A stretch of 64,000 nucleotides of DNA from Streptomyces hygroscopicus (lineage in GTDB: Bacteria; Actinomycetota; Actinomycetes; Streptomycetales; Streptomycetaceae): the NCBI GenBank assembly GCA_002021875.1, contig CP018627.1, positions 1,612,001-1,676,000 of the forward strand. Reading direction: 5' to 3'. Under the pieces are notes generated by a model, which made no database searches, had not been told where the DNA came from, and saw only the letters and a list, made by a program, of their open reading frames with translations. Made by a program: the position numbers and the translations under genes. The first letter of the stretch is position 1; each line of letters begins with the position of its first letter. Positions 1-13,300 of the stretch are shown piece by piece.

Positions 1-1348
1 TGATCCCGAAGGAGGACACCCCGGCCCTGCGGGCTCGCTCACTCCTCGGCCACGCCACCGGTTCGGTCAGCAGCCGTACCCCGCCGCCTTCCCACTCCAC
101 ATGAGGGGACGGCTCATCGATGTGCAGGGTGACCGGCAGCGTCTCGTGCCGGAGCGCCATCACCATCTTGATGACACCGGCCACTCCGGCGGCCGCCTGG
201 GCATGGCCGATGTTCGACTTGAGCGACCCCAGCCACAGGGGCCGTTCACCGGGCCGGTCCCGTCCGTAGGTGGCCAGCAGCGCGTGTGCCTCGATCGGGT
301 CGCCGAGGGAAGTCCCCGTACCGTGCGCCTCCACCGCGTCCACCTGGTCGGCGGCGAGGCGCGCGTCGGCCAGCGCCTGACGGATCACCCGTTCCTGCGA
401 TACGTCGTTGGGCGCGGTCAGACCGTTGCTGGCACCGTCCTGGTTGACGGCCGAGCCCCGGATCAGGGCCAGCACCCGATGCCCGTTGCGCCGTGCGTCG
501 GACAGCCGCTCCAGCAGCACCAGACCGACGCCCTCGGAGAACCCGGTGCCGTCCGCGGCCGATGCGAAGGACTTGCAGCGGCCGTCCGGGGCCAGCCCGC
601 GCTGCCGGGAGAACTCGGCGAAGGCGGTCGGAGTGGTGAGCGCGGTGACCCCGCCCGCGAGCGCCAGATCGCATTCGCCCTGACGCAGCGCCTGGCTCGC
701 CAGATGCATCGCCACCAGCGACGACGAGCACGCCGTGTCGACGGTCACCGCCGGGCCCTCCAGACCGAGGGTGTACGCCACCCGGCCGGAGACCACACTG
801 GTGAGGCTGCCGGTGGTGGCATAGCCCTCGAAGCCCTCGGGGACCCGGGGCATCCGGGACATGTAGTCCTGGCTGGACACGCCCGCGTACACACCGGTCC
901 GGCTGCCCTTCACCGTCACCGGGTCGACCCCCGCGCGCTCGAACAGCTCCCAGGCCACCTCCAGCAGCAGCCGCTGCTGCGGATCCATCGCCAGGGCCTC
1001 GCGCGGGCTGATCCCGAAGAACTCCGCGTCGAAGCGGTCGGCGCCGTCCAGGAATCCGCCGTGCCGGACGTAGCTGGTGCCGGGGTGGTCGGGGTCGGGG
1101 TGGTAGAGGCCCTCCAGATCCCAGCCGCGGTCGGTGGGGAACGCGGTGATGCCGTCGCCACCGGAAGCCACCAGCTCCCACAGCTCCTCGGGGCAGCCGA
1201 CACCACCCGGATAGCGGCAGGCCATGCTCACGATGGCCACCGGCTCCTGGGATCGCTCCTCCATCTCGCGCAGCCGCTGACGAGCCTGCCCGAGATCCAC
1301 CGTGACCCGCTTCAGATACTGGCGGAGTTTCTCTTCCGTACCCGACAT
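1..1348 (-). CDS. nigAVI: Modular PKS, start of module 9 (partial: docking coil + KS)
   Basis: Start of a sixth collinear PKS gene; the rest runs off the left edge. ATG at 1348 gives [15 protein letters not shown], a class-1 N-terminal docking coiled coil. A ketosynthase follows from about residue 36, with nucleophile Cys207 in a CSSSL context, the HGTGT and NIGH histidine motifs, and the final GVSSFGI segment just before the edge. The start lies 16 nt after the stop of the module 7-8 gene, with GAGGAC upstream as ribosome site, so translational coupling is likely. The head belongs to the KLRQYL docking class, matching the DREL-type tail of the upstream gene. In nigericin logic this is module 9, which would add a methylmalonyl unit and leave the C13 ketone of the spiroketal; AT and reductive domains are not visible, so that part is prediction. 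The symbol is assigned by pathway order only. Confidence 0.9.
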   Translation of the reverse strand, partial: MSGTEEKLRQYLKRVTVDLGQARQRLREMEERSQEPVAIVSMACRYPGGVGCPEELWELVASGGDGITAFPTDRGWDLEGLYHPDPDHPGTSYVRHGGFLDGADRFDAEFFGISPREALAMDPQQRLLLEVAWELFERAGVDPVTVKGSRTGVYAGVSSQDYMSRMPRVPEGFEGYATTGSLTSVVSGRVAYTLGLEGPAVTVDTACSSSLVAMHLASQALRQGECDLALAGGVTALTTPTAFAEFSRQRGLAPDGRCKSFASAADGTGFSEGVGLVLLERLSDARRNGHRVLALIRGSAVNQDGASNGLTAPNDVSQERVIRQALADARLAADQVDAVEAHGTGTSLGDPIEAHALLATYGRDRPGERPLWLGSLKSNIGHAQAAAGVAGVIKMVMALRHETLPVTLHIDEPSPHVEWEGGGVRLLTEPVAWPRSERARRAGVSSFGI

Positions 1349-1364
1349 CAGTCCTCACTCACGA

Positions 1365-4300
1365 TCAAGAGGGCAGTTCCCTGTCGATGAACTCGAACAA
1401 CTCGTCGTCCGACGCGGAGTCGAGGGCGCCGTCGTCCACGGTGGGGTGGTGCCGGCCGGTGGCCTCGGCCGGTGTGTCGTCGGTCAGGCGCCACAGCAGC
1501 GCCTCCAGGCGCTTCGCCAGCCGGTCGCGGACCTCGTCGTGGGGCACGAGGCGTGCCATCGCCGCCTCCAGCCTCTCCAGCTCGCCGAAGACGGGCGCCG
1601 AGGTGTCCGCCTGCGCGGGGCACAGCTTTTCGCGCAGTTCGGCGGCGATGGCCGAGGGCGTCGGATGCCTGAAGACGACGGTGGCGGGGAGCCGCAGCCC
1701 GGTGGCGGCGGCGAGCCGGTTGCGCAGTTCGACACCGGTCAGTGAGTCGAAGCCCAGATCCTTGAAGGGGGTGTCAGCGGACACCGCCCCGGCGTCGGTG
1801 TGGCCCAGGACCGCCGCGGCCTGCGTGCGCACCAGCGTGAGCAGGATCCGGTGCTGTTCCTCCACGGGCACCGCCGCGAGCTGGGCGACCAGACCGGCGG
1901 CGGGCGCCCCGGTGGCGGCGGTACGACGTGTGGTCGTTCCGTTGTCGAGGAGCGTGCGCAGCAGGGCGGGCAGGGTGTCCGCGGGCTGAGCGGCCAGCGC
2001 CCGGAGGTCGAGCTGGACGGCCGCGGGCTGCGGGGCACCGTGCCAGCAGGCGGCGTCCATCAGCCCCAGCGCCTGCTCGCCGGACATCGCGGCGATGCCG
2101 GAACGGGACATCCTGGCCAGGTCCGCCTCGTCCAGATGCCCGGTCATCCCGCTGACATCGGCCCACAGCCCCCAGGCCACCGAGACCGCCGGGAGGCCCA
2201 TGGCCTGGCGGTGGGTGGCCAGGGCGTCGCAATAGGCGTTGGCCGCCGCGTAGTTGGCCTGGCCCGGGCTGCCCATCACCCCCGCGGCCGAGGAGAACAT
2301 CACGAACATGCCGAGCCGCAGATGGGCGGTGGCGGCATGGAGATGGGCCGCGGCCGTGGCCTTGGGCGCCCACACCCGCGCCAGACGTTCCGGGGTCTGC
2401 GAGGTGACCACCGCGTCGTCCAGCGCCCCCGCCGCGTGCACGACACCGGTCAGGGGGTGCGCCGGGTCGACGCCCGCGACGAGGTCGTTCACCGCGGCGC
2501 CGTCGGTGACGTCCGCGGCCACGATCCGGGCCTCGGCGCCCAGGTCGGTGAGGTGGGCCAGCAGCTCCGGTGCGCCGGGGGCCTCGGGCCCGCTGCGGCT
2601 CACCAGCAGCAGATGGCGGATCTTCCAGGCGCGGACGAGATGTTCGGCGACGTGTCGGCCGAGGGTGCCGGTGCCACCCGTGATGAGCACGGTGCCGTCC
2701 GGGTCCACGGGGGCAGGGACGTCCAGCACCAGCTTGCCGGTGTGCTTGGCCTGACTGAAATACCGCAGCGCCTCACGCGCCCGGCTCAACGGCCACGCCC
2801 GTACCGGAGGAGGCTCCAGCACACCGGAGGCGAACAACTCGCCCAGCTCCCGCAGCATTTGGCCGATACGATCCGGACCGGCATCAGCGATCAGGTCGTA
2901 GACCCGGTAGGTCACCCCGGGGTATTCGGCGGTGATCAGCTCCGGGTCGCGGACATCGGTCTTGCCCATCTCCAGCAACCGGCCGCCCTCGCGGAGGAGA
3001 CGGAGCGAGGCGTCCACGAACGGCCCGGCGAGACTGTTGAGCACCACATCCACACCCCGGCCGCCGGTGGCTGCCCGGAGCGTCTCCTCGAAGTCCAGAT
3101 CGCGTGAGGAGGCCCGATGCGCCTCGTCGATGCCCATCGCCTCCAGCACCGCATGCTTCCCCGGACTCGCCGTGGCGTAGACCTCCGCACCCAGATGCCG
3201 CGCGATCCGCACCGCGGCCGTCCCCACACCACCGGTCGCGGCATGGATCAGCACCGACTCCCCTGGCCGGAGCCCGGCGAGGTCGGTCAGTCCGTACCAG
3301 GCGGTGAGGTAGGCCACCGGTACGGCCGCCGCCTGCCGGAAGCTCCAGCCGTCCGGGATCGGCGCCAGCAACCGCGCGTCGGTGACCGCCAGCGGTCCGA
3401 ACGACTGGTCGAGGACCCCCATGACGCGATCGCCCACGGACACGTGGGTCACCTCGGGGCCGATGTCCACCACCACTCCGGCGCCCTCACCGCCGAGTCC
3501 GGTCTGGCCGGGCACCATGCCCAAACCGACCAGCACATCACGGAAGTTGACACCGGCGGCGCGTACGGCGATCCGTACCTGGCCGGCGCACAGGGGCTCC
3601 AGCACCTCGGGGCAGGGCACGGGGACGACGTTCTCGAGGGTCGCCGTGCCCGCCGTGTCCAGCCGCCATGCCTCCGGCTGCTCCACGGGGCCCACCAGCC
3701 CCGCGCCCCCGGTACCGGCATGGACCAGACGGGGCACCAGCGCCCGGCCGGCACGCAAGGCCAGCTGGGGCTCGTCCATCTCCACGGCGCGCGCCACGGC
3801 GATGTGCACGGCTTCGGTGTGAGGGTTACGGTTGGCGTTGGCGTTGGCGTTGGCGTTGGGGTTGGGGTTGGGGTTGGCGTCGAGGTCGTCGTCGCGGTCG
3901 AGGAGGACGAACCGGCCGGGATTCTCCGACTGTGCGCTGCGTACGAGGCCCCACACGGCGGCCGCGGCCAGGTCCACCCGGGTGGTGCTCTCGGGACCGT
4001 CGACCGCGACCGCGCCTCGCGTGACCACCACCAACCGGGCGTCTGCCAACCGCGGTTCGGCGAGCCAGCTTCGCACCAGTTCCAGCGCCCGTTCCGTCGC
4101 CGACAGCGCCTCGGTCGACGCCTCCTCGGCGCCCGCACCGGTGGGGCTGGCCAGGGTGGTCATATCGGCGAGAACAACCGGCGGGACGGGTTTCTCATCG
4201 CCGAGTGCCGCGATCAGCGCGGCAGGATCCGGGTGGCCGTCGGCGCCCAGGACGGCCCAGCCGTCATCCCCGGCCGCTGCCTCTTCGGCCCTGGCCGCGA

Positions 4301-7300
4301 GCGGCAGGGGCGTCCAATCGACGGTGAACAGGCTGTCCGTGCCGTGGCTGCCGTGAGCCACCGCCGCCCGCAACTGCTCGACGCTCGCGGGCCGCATCGC
4401 CACGGAGTCCACGGTCAGCACCGGAGCGCCGACGGCATCGGCCACGGTCAGCCGTAGTGCGCGCTCGCCCTCGGCGTTCTCCGGCTGGGGAGAGAGCCGA
4501 ACCCGGACCGTGGTGGCCCCGGCCGCCCACAACGTCACGCCGTTCCAGGCGAACGGCAGCCAGATCTGGCCGTCGGTGGCTTCGGTACCGGGCTCGGTGT
4601 CGGTGTCGGTGTCGTTCGCGTCGAGCTGGTCGATCAGCAGTGCGGGATGCAGCGCGGCGTCCAGCAAGGCCGGGTGGATACCAAATCCGGCCTGCTCCCC
4701 GGCGGCCTCGGGCAGGGCCACCTCCGCGCACACGTCCGCGCCGTCCCGCCATACGGCCCGCAGTCCCTGGAACGACGGTCCGTAGGCATATCCCGAGGCC
4801 GCGGCCCGGTCGTAGAACCCCTCGACGCCGAGCGGAGCCGCACCGGCCGGGGGCCACGCCCCGCCCAGTCCCAGCCCCTCGTCGGAACGGTCCGCGGGTG
4901 CGCTCAACACGCCCTCCGCATGACAGACCCATCCCGTGGCGGAGTCTCCTTCACCGGCGGGCCGGGAGTACACCCGCACATCACGACGCCCGTCCTCGGC
5001 GGCCTCGCCCACGACGACCTGCACCCGCTGGGCGCCCGACAACGGCAGGACCAGCGGCACCCGCAGCGCCAGTTCATCCACTCCGCCACAGCCGACCTCA
5101 TCGGCCGCCCGCAGCACCCACTCGGCCAGTGCCGCGCCCGGGACCAGCACCGCGTCCGCCACCACGTGCTCACCGAGCCAGGTATGCGTGCGGGCCGAAA
5201 TCCGGCCCGTCAGCACATGGCCACGGCCATCGGCGAGCTCCACAGCGGCACCCAGCAGCGGATGTCCGGCGGAGACGAGCCCGAGGTCGGCCGGGTCGCC
5301 GGCGCGTCCACCATGGCCGTCGAGCCAGTAGCGCTCGCGTTGGAACGCGTAGGTGGGCAGTGCGACCACACGGGGTGCCGGGGAACTCGGGTACAGCGTG
5401 GTCCAGTCGACGCCGACCCCGGCGGTGAACGCCTGGGCGAGCGATTGGAGGAGCTGGGCCTGGCCGCCGTGATCGCGGCGCAGGGTCGGCACGGTGACGG
5501 CCGTGACCTCCGCTTCCTCGAAGGTCTCCTGCAGGCCGAGGGTGAGCACGGGATGCGTACTGGCCTCGATGAACACCCGATGCCCGTCCGCCAGCAACGC
5601 CCGAACGGCATCGGTGAACCGCACCCGCTCCCGCAGGTTCGCCACCCAATAACCGGTGTCCAGGTCGGCGGTGACGGCACGACCGCCGGTCACGGTCGAG
5701 TAGAACGCCGTGCCCGAACCGGACGTATCGAGCGGGCAGACACCGGCCAGAACTTCGTTCAACTCCTCACGGATCTCCTCCACCTGAGGACCGTGCGAGG
5801 CATAATCCACCTCGATCAGCCGTGCCCGCTCCCCTACCTCCTGGCACGCTGCGACGACAGCGGCCACCTGCTCCGGCGGACCCGAAACTACGGTCGACGA
5901 AGGCCCGTTGACTGCGGCTACGCCTACCCCAGCGGCCTGATCGCCCAGACCGGAGAGCAACTCGCCCACCCGTTCCTGACCCACACCGAGGGAGGCCATC
6001 GCCCCACCCCCGGCCAACCGCCGCAACGCCTTACTCCGCAGAGCCACCACCTTGGCACCGTCCTCCAGGGACAGCACTCCCGCGACCACCGCAGCCGCGA
6101 TCTCACCCTGGCTATGGCCCACCACCGCCGCAGGACGCACCCCATACCCCGCCCACACCGCAGCCAACGACACCATCACCGCCCACAGCACGGGTTGGAC
6201 CACGTCCACCCGCCCCAGATCCGCCGCACCCTCCGCGCCGCGCAGCACATCGGTGAGCGACCAGTCCACATACGGCGCCAGCGCCCGCTCGCACTCCGCC
6301 ACTCGTGCCGCGAACACCGGCGACACCTGCAGCAGCTCGGCGCCCATACCGACCCACTGCGAACCCTGGCCGGGGAAAACCAGCACCGGACCCACATCAC
6401 CCGCCAGCGCCGCCGCACCCGACTGCACCACACCCGGATGAGACACATCCGCCGCCAACGCCTCCACGGCGGCCAACAGCTCGGCGCGGTCATCACCCAA
6501 CGCCACCGCCCGATGCTCGAACACCGACCGTGTGGTGGCCAACGACCACCCCACATCACCGGACGACAGCTCGGACGCGCCGCCCACACGTTCAGCCAGG
6601 GCGGCGGCCTGGCCGCGCAGCGCCTCCGCACTCCGCGCCGAGAGCACCCACGAGACCGTGCCCATGTCGGAGGAGACCGGCTCTGTCTGTCCATCCTCCT
6701 CAGGTGTGGCGGGCGCCTGTTCGAGGATGACGTGGGCGTTGGTGCCGGAGGCGCCGAACGAGGACACACCGGCCCGGCGCGGCCGCTCACCGTTCGGCCA
6801 CTCCACCGCCTCGGTCAGCAGCCGCACCGCACCGCTGTCCCAGTCCACATGCGGGCTCGGCTCATCGATGTGCAGAGAGGCGGGCAGCGTTCCATGGCGC
6901 ATGGCCTGCACCATCTTGATGACGCCCGCCACACCCGCCGCCGCCTGCGTATGCCCGATATTGGACTTGATCGAGCCGAGCAACAGCGGCTGCCCGTCAG
7001 GGCGATCCTGACCATAGGTGGCCAGCAGCGCCTGCGCCTCGATCGGATCACCCAACGTCGTACCCGTACCATGCGCCTCCACCGCATCGACATCCGAGAC
7101 CGACAGCCCAGCGCTCGCCAGCGCTTGGCGGATCACCCGCTGCTGTGAGGGTCCGTTCGGCGCGGTGAGTCCGTTCGACGCACCGTCCTGATTGACGGCC
7201 GAACCACGGATCACCGCCAGCACCTCATGGCCGTTGCGCCGCGCGTCCGACAGCCGCTCCAGCAGCAGAACACCCGCGCCCTCGCCCCAGCCCGTCCCGT

Positions 7301-10300
7301 CGGCGGCCGCCGCGAAGGGCTTGCACCGGCCATCGGGGGCCAGACCACGCTGACGGGAGAAACCGGTGAACACATCCGGCGTGGCCATAACCGTCACCCC
7401 ACCGGCCAACGCCAGCGTGCACTCCCCCTGCCGCAACGCCTGCGCCGCCAGATGCATCGCCACCAACGACGACGAACACGCCGTATCCACCGTCACCGCA
7501 GGACCCTCAAAGCCCAGCGTGTACGCCACCCGGCCCGAGACCACGCTGCCCGAACCCGCGAGCATCGCGTAGCCCTCGAGCTTCACATCGGCGCCACCGC
7601 TCAGCCCGGCAGCGTAGTCGTGGTACATCACGCCCGCGTACACACCGGTCGCACTGCCCTTCAACGACACCGGGTCGATCCCCGCCCGCTCCAGCACCTC
7701 CCACGACGCCTCCAACAGCAACCGCTGCTGCGGATCAGTGGCCAGCGCCTCCCGCGGATTGATCCCGAAGAACGCCGCATCGAACGCATCGGCGTCATAG
7801 AGGAAGGCGCCCTCGTGGGCATAGCTGGTGCCCGGGTGATCGGGGTCCGGATGGAACAGCCCGTCCAGATCCCAGCCTCGGCCGGTCGGAAACTCCCCGA
7901 TGACGTCCTGCCCCGAGGCGACCAGGTCCCACAGCGCTTCAGGGGAGTTCGCACCTCCCGGGAAACGGCAGGTCATGCCGATGATCGCCACGGGATCGTC
8001 CGTATCGGCCCTCGCCGCGACGGGTGCACGGGAACCGGCGGTCTCGCCGGTCAGCCGGGTGCACAGATACTCCGCCAGCACCCGAGGCGTCGGATAGTCG
8101 AACACCATCGTCGCCGGCAACCGCAACCCCGTCACCACCGACAACCGATTACGCAACTCCACCGCCGTCAACGAATCAAAACCCAACTCCTTAAACGCGG
8201 CATCCACCCGCACCTCACTCACAGAACCAAACCCCAACACCACCGCCACACCACCCCGCACCACCTCCACCACCACATCCAACCGAGCACCAACCCCCAA
8301 CCCCACCAACCGCCCCGCCAACCCCGAAACCGACGAGCCACCCTCAGCCATCCGCCGCCTGGCCCGACCGGCCACCAACCCCCGCAACACCGCCGGAAGA
8401 TCCTCACCGGCCGCCCCGGCCGGATCGAGGTCCACGGCCACCATCAGTGGACTCGCGAACCGGCATGCGGCGTCCAGCAGGGCCAGCCCGCGCTCGGACG
8501 ACAACGGCCTCATCCCGCGCAGTCGCGTCAGGTCTGCCCGGCCCACATGCCCGGTCATCTCGCTGGACTGGGCCCACAGCCCCCAGGCCAGCGAAAGCCC
8601 CGGCAGTCCCAGCGCCCGCCGATGGGTGACCAAGGCATCGACAAACGCGTTCGCCGCCGCGTATCCGGCCTGACCCGCGTTGCCCACGACTCCGGCAGCC
8701 GAGGAGTACATCACGAACATGCGGAGCGGAAAGTCCGCCGTGGCGGTGTGCAGATGGGCAGCCGCCGCGGCCTTCGCCGCCCATACCCGCGCCACCTGTT
8801 CCCGGGTCTGCGAGGTGACCACCGCGTCATCCAGCAGCCCCGCCGCATGAATGACACCGGTCAGCGGATGCGCCGGGTCGATACCGGCCACCGCGTCGGC
8901 GACCGCGTCGCCGTCCGTCACATCCACCGCGGCGATCCGCACCTGCGCGCCCAGGTCGCCCAGCCGCTCGGCCAACTCCGGTGCGCCGGGCGCGTCCGAG
9001 CCACGGCGGCTGACCAGGACCAGATGCTTGACCTGCCATGTACGCACCAGATGCTCGGCCACCAGACCGCCCAGCAGGCCCGTACCACCGGTGATCAGCA
9101 CCGTACCGTCGGGGTCGAGCCCACCAGGGGCCAGTCCTCCGGAATCCGGCTCGTCGGCGCCGCCGGTGTCGCGTGCGCGCGTCAGTCGGGGCACCATCAG
9201 TCCCCCGGCGCGCAGGGCCGCCTGTGATTCATCAGCCCGTACCGCACGGACGACGGCATTCGCCACATCACCCGCGGCCGATTCGGTGGCCTGGTGAAGG
9301 TCGAGGAGGACAAACCGGTCGGGGTGTTCCGCCTGCGCACTCCGCAGCAGGCCCCACAGCCCTGCCGCGGCCACATTCAGCTCTTCGTCGCCGAAATCCC
9401 CGTCTTCGGGGCCGATGGTCGACACCGCGCCGCGTGTCACCACCACCAACCGGGTTTCGGCCAGCCGCGGTTCGGCCAGCCACCCCTGCAGCAGCTCCAG
9501 CGCTCGACCGACGGCAGCCAAGCCATCAGCGGCCGTCGCCGCAGCTCCGGCCCCCGGCAGGCCACCGCCTGCGGGCAGATGGGTCACGGCGAAGGCGGGA
9601 GGCGACGCCCCCTCGTCGAGCGTGGCGGCCAACGCTTCGAGACCCGGATGGCACACCACTCCCCCATCACCGAGTCCCGGCTCCTCGGCCAGGTGCAGGG
9701 CGTCCTCACCCAGCACGACCCAGCCCATGGCGTCGGAGGTCTCCACCTCCGACACGCCGGGCATCGGGATCCAGTCCAGCGTGAACAGCCCATCGACGCC
9801 GCGTCCGTCCCCGGCCCTCAGCTGATGGGGGTCGGCGGGGCGCATCGTCAGGGAGTCGACCGTCAGCACCGGGGCGCCCATGGCATCGGCCACGACCACC
9901 CGCACCCCACGCTCTCCCACCGCACCGTCCTGATGGGGAGAGGGCTGGCGGGGCGAGAGCCGGACCCGGACCGTGGTCGCCTCCGCGGCCCACAGGGAGA
10001 CGCCGTTCCAGGCGAACGGCAGTCTCATGCCCCCGTCGTCCGCCGACTCGATGTCGGCGGCGAGCAGCATCGGATGCAGGGCGGCGTCGAGCAGTGCCGG
10101 GTGGATACCGAAGCCGTCCGCGTCCCCCGCCGCCTCGGGCAGCGCCACCTCGGCCAGCAGGTCAGCGCCGTCCCGCCACACGGCACGCAGCCCCTGGAAC
10201 GACGGCCCATACGCATAGCCCGACGCCACGGCATGCTCGTAGAACCCCTCGACATCCATCGGCTTCGCGCCCTCGGGAGGCCAGACTCCCCCCAGCTCCT

Positions 10301-13300
10301 CGGCCGCACCCGGCGCGGCCGGCGGGCTCAGGACGCCCTCCGCATGGGTCACCCAGTCCGGATCCGCGCCGGGTTCGGCATCGCGGTCGGGCCGGGAGTG
10401 CACCCGCACATCGCGCCGCCCGTCCTCGGCGGCCTCGCCTACGACGATCTGCACCCGCAGCCCACCCGACGGCGGCAGCACCAACGGGACCTGCAGCGCC
10501 AGTTCCTCGATGCCCCCACAGCCCGCCTCGTCGGCCGCCCGTAACGCCCACTCCACCAACGCCGCACCCGGCGCCAGTGGCACTCCGGCGACCACATGGT
10601 CACCGAGCCAGCCGTCGCCGCCGGTGGCCGACACCCGTCCGGTCAGCACCAGCCCGCCATCGGCGAGGCCCACCGCCGCCCGCAACAACGGGTGCTCCAA
10701 CCGCTGCAACCCCGCGGCACCCACATCGCCGACCCCGCCGGTGGCGGTGGCCCAGTAGCGCTGGCGCTGGAAGGCATACGTGGGCAGATCGACCGTACGA
10801 GGCGTGGGGTCGGCCGGGAACGCGGCCGACCAGTCGACATCGACCCCGGCGGTGAACGCCTGGGCGAGCGAATGGAGGAGCTGAGCCTGTCCGCCATGGT
10901 CACGGCGCAGGGTGGGCACTGTGACGGCCGGGATATCGGCTTCCTCGAAGGTCTCTTGCAGGCCGAGCGTGAGCACCGGGTGGGTACTGGCCTCGATGAA
11001 TACCCGATGCCCGTCCGCCAGCAACGCCTCAACGGCATCGGTGAACCGCACCCGCTCCCGCAGATTCGCCACCCAATAACCGGTGTCCAAGTCGGTGGTA
11101 GCGGTACGACCACCGGTCACGGTCGAGTAGAACGCCGTGCCCGAACCGGACGTATCAAGCGGACGGACACCGGCCAGAACCTCGTTCAACTCCCCACGGA
11201 TCTCCTCCACCTGAGGACCGTGCGAGGCATAATCCACCTCAATCAACCGCGCCCGCTCCCCCACCTCCTGACACGCCGCCACGACAGCAGCCACCTGCTC
11301 CGGCGGACCCGAAACCACCGTGGAAAAGGGCCCATTGACAGCCGCCACGCCCACACCAGCCGCCTGACCGCCAAGCTCCGACAGCAACTGCCCAGCCCGC
11401 TCCTGACCCACGCCGAGGGAGGCCATCGCCCCACCCCCAGCCAGCTGTCGCAACGCCTTACTCCGCAGCGCCACCACCTTCGCGCCGTCCTCCAACGACA
11501 GCGCACCCGCCACCACAGCCGCCGCGATCTCACCCTGGCTATGACCCACCACCGCCGCAGGACACACCCCATACCCCGCCCACACCGCAGCCAACGACAC
11601 CATCACCGCCCACAACACCGGCTGCACCACATCCACCCGCCCCAGATCCGCCGCACCCTCCACACCCCGCAACACATCCATCAGCGACCAGTCCACATAC
11701 GCCGAAAGCGCCCGCTCACACTCCCCCACCCGCGCCGCGAACACCGCCGAAACCTCCAGCAACTCCGCACCCATCCCCACCCACTGCGAACCCTGACCCG
11801 GAAACACCAACACCGGACCCACATCACCCACCAACGCCGCCCCACCCGACTGCACCACACCCGAATGCGACACACCCCCCGCCAACGCCTCCACCGCCGC
11901 CACCAACTCGGCCCGATCAGCGCCCACCACCACCGCCCGATGCTCAAACACCGACCGCGTAGTAACCAACGACCACCCCACCTCCACCGCCGACAGCTCG
12001 GACGCACCGCCCGCCCGCTCAACCAGAGCGGCCGCCTGCCCCCGCAACGCCTCCGCACTGCGCCCCGACACCACCCACGGCACCACCCCGCCCACCTCGG
12101 AGGACGCCGACTCCACATCCCCCTCTGGAGCCTGCTCCACGATCACATGCGCATTGGTGCCGCTGATCCCGAAGGACGACACACCGGCCCGGCGCGGGCG
12201 CTCGCCCGTCGGCCACTCGACCGCCTCCGTCAGCAGCCGCACACCGCCGCCGTCCCACTCCACGTGGGGCGTCAGTTCCTCGGCATGGAGGGTGGCCGGG
12301 AGTACGCCGTATCGCAGGGCCATGACCATCTTGATCACACCGGCCACACCCGCCGCGCCCTGCGTATGGCCAATGTTGGACTTCAGCGAGCCGAGCCACA
12401 GCGGCCGGTCCTCCGGCCGGTCCCGGCCGTAGGTGGCGATCAGCGCGTCGGCCTCGATCGGGTCGCCCAGCTTGGTGCCCGTGCCATGCGCCTCCACCGC
12501 GTCCACCTCGGACGGGGCCAGCCGGGCGCTGGCGAGAGCCTGGCGGATCACCCGCTGCTGGGAGGGGCCGTTCGGCGCGGTGAATCCGTTGCTGGCGCCG
12601 TCCTGGTTGATGGCCGAGCCACGGATCAGGGCGAGCACCTCATGCCCGTTGCGCCGGGCGTCGGACAGCCGCTCCAGCAGGACGAGTCCGACGCCTTCGC
12701 CCCACCCCGTGCCATCCGCGTGCACCGAGAACGCCTTGCACCGCCCGTCCGGGGACAGCCCCCGTTGCCGGGAGAAGCCGGTGAACACCTCGGGAGTGGC
12801 CATCACCGTCACCCCGCCGGCCAGGGCCAGGGTGCACTCCTCCTGCCGCAGTGCCTGGCAGGCCAGATGGATCGCGACCAGGGATGACGAGCACGCCGTC
12901 TCCACCGTGACGGCCGGTCCTTCCAGGCCGAAGGTGTAGGAGACCCGGCCCGACAGCAGGCTCGGTGCGTTGCCCGCGTATCCCTCGGATCCCTTCTGCG
13001 GAAGGTCACCCGATGTGGCGCCGCCGGTGGTCGCCGTACCGGCGTAGACACCCGTCCGGGAGCCCTTGAGGGACACCGGGTCGATTCCCGCCCGTTCGCA
13101 TGCCTCCCAGGCGGTCTCCAGCAGGAGTCGCTGCTGAGGGCTGGTGGCGAGCGCCTCGCGTGGGCTGATGCCGAAGAACTGGGGGTCGAATCGGTCGGCG
13201 TCGTAGAGGAATCCGCCCCGGCGGACATACGTGGTGCCGGGGTGGTCCGGGTCCGGGTGATAGAGGCTGTCGAGATCCCAGCCGCGGTCGGTGGGAAAAT

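Noticed and set aside
3831..3878. Tandem repeats as possible CRISPR or integration sites
   Set aside because: Units are short, contiguous, in frame and inside a coding region; no spacers, cas genes or integrase are present.
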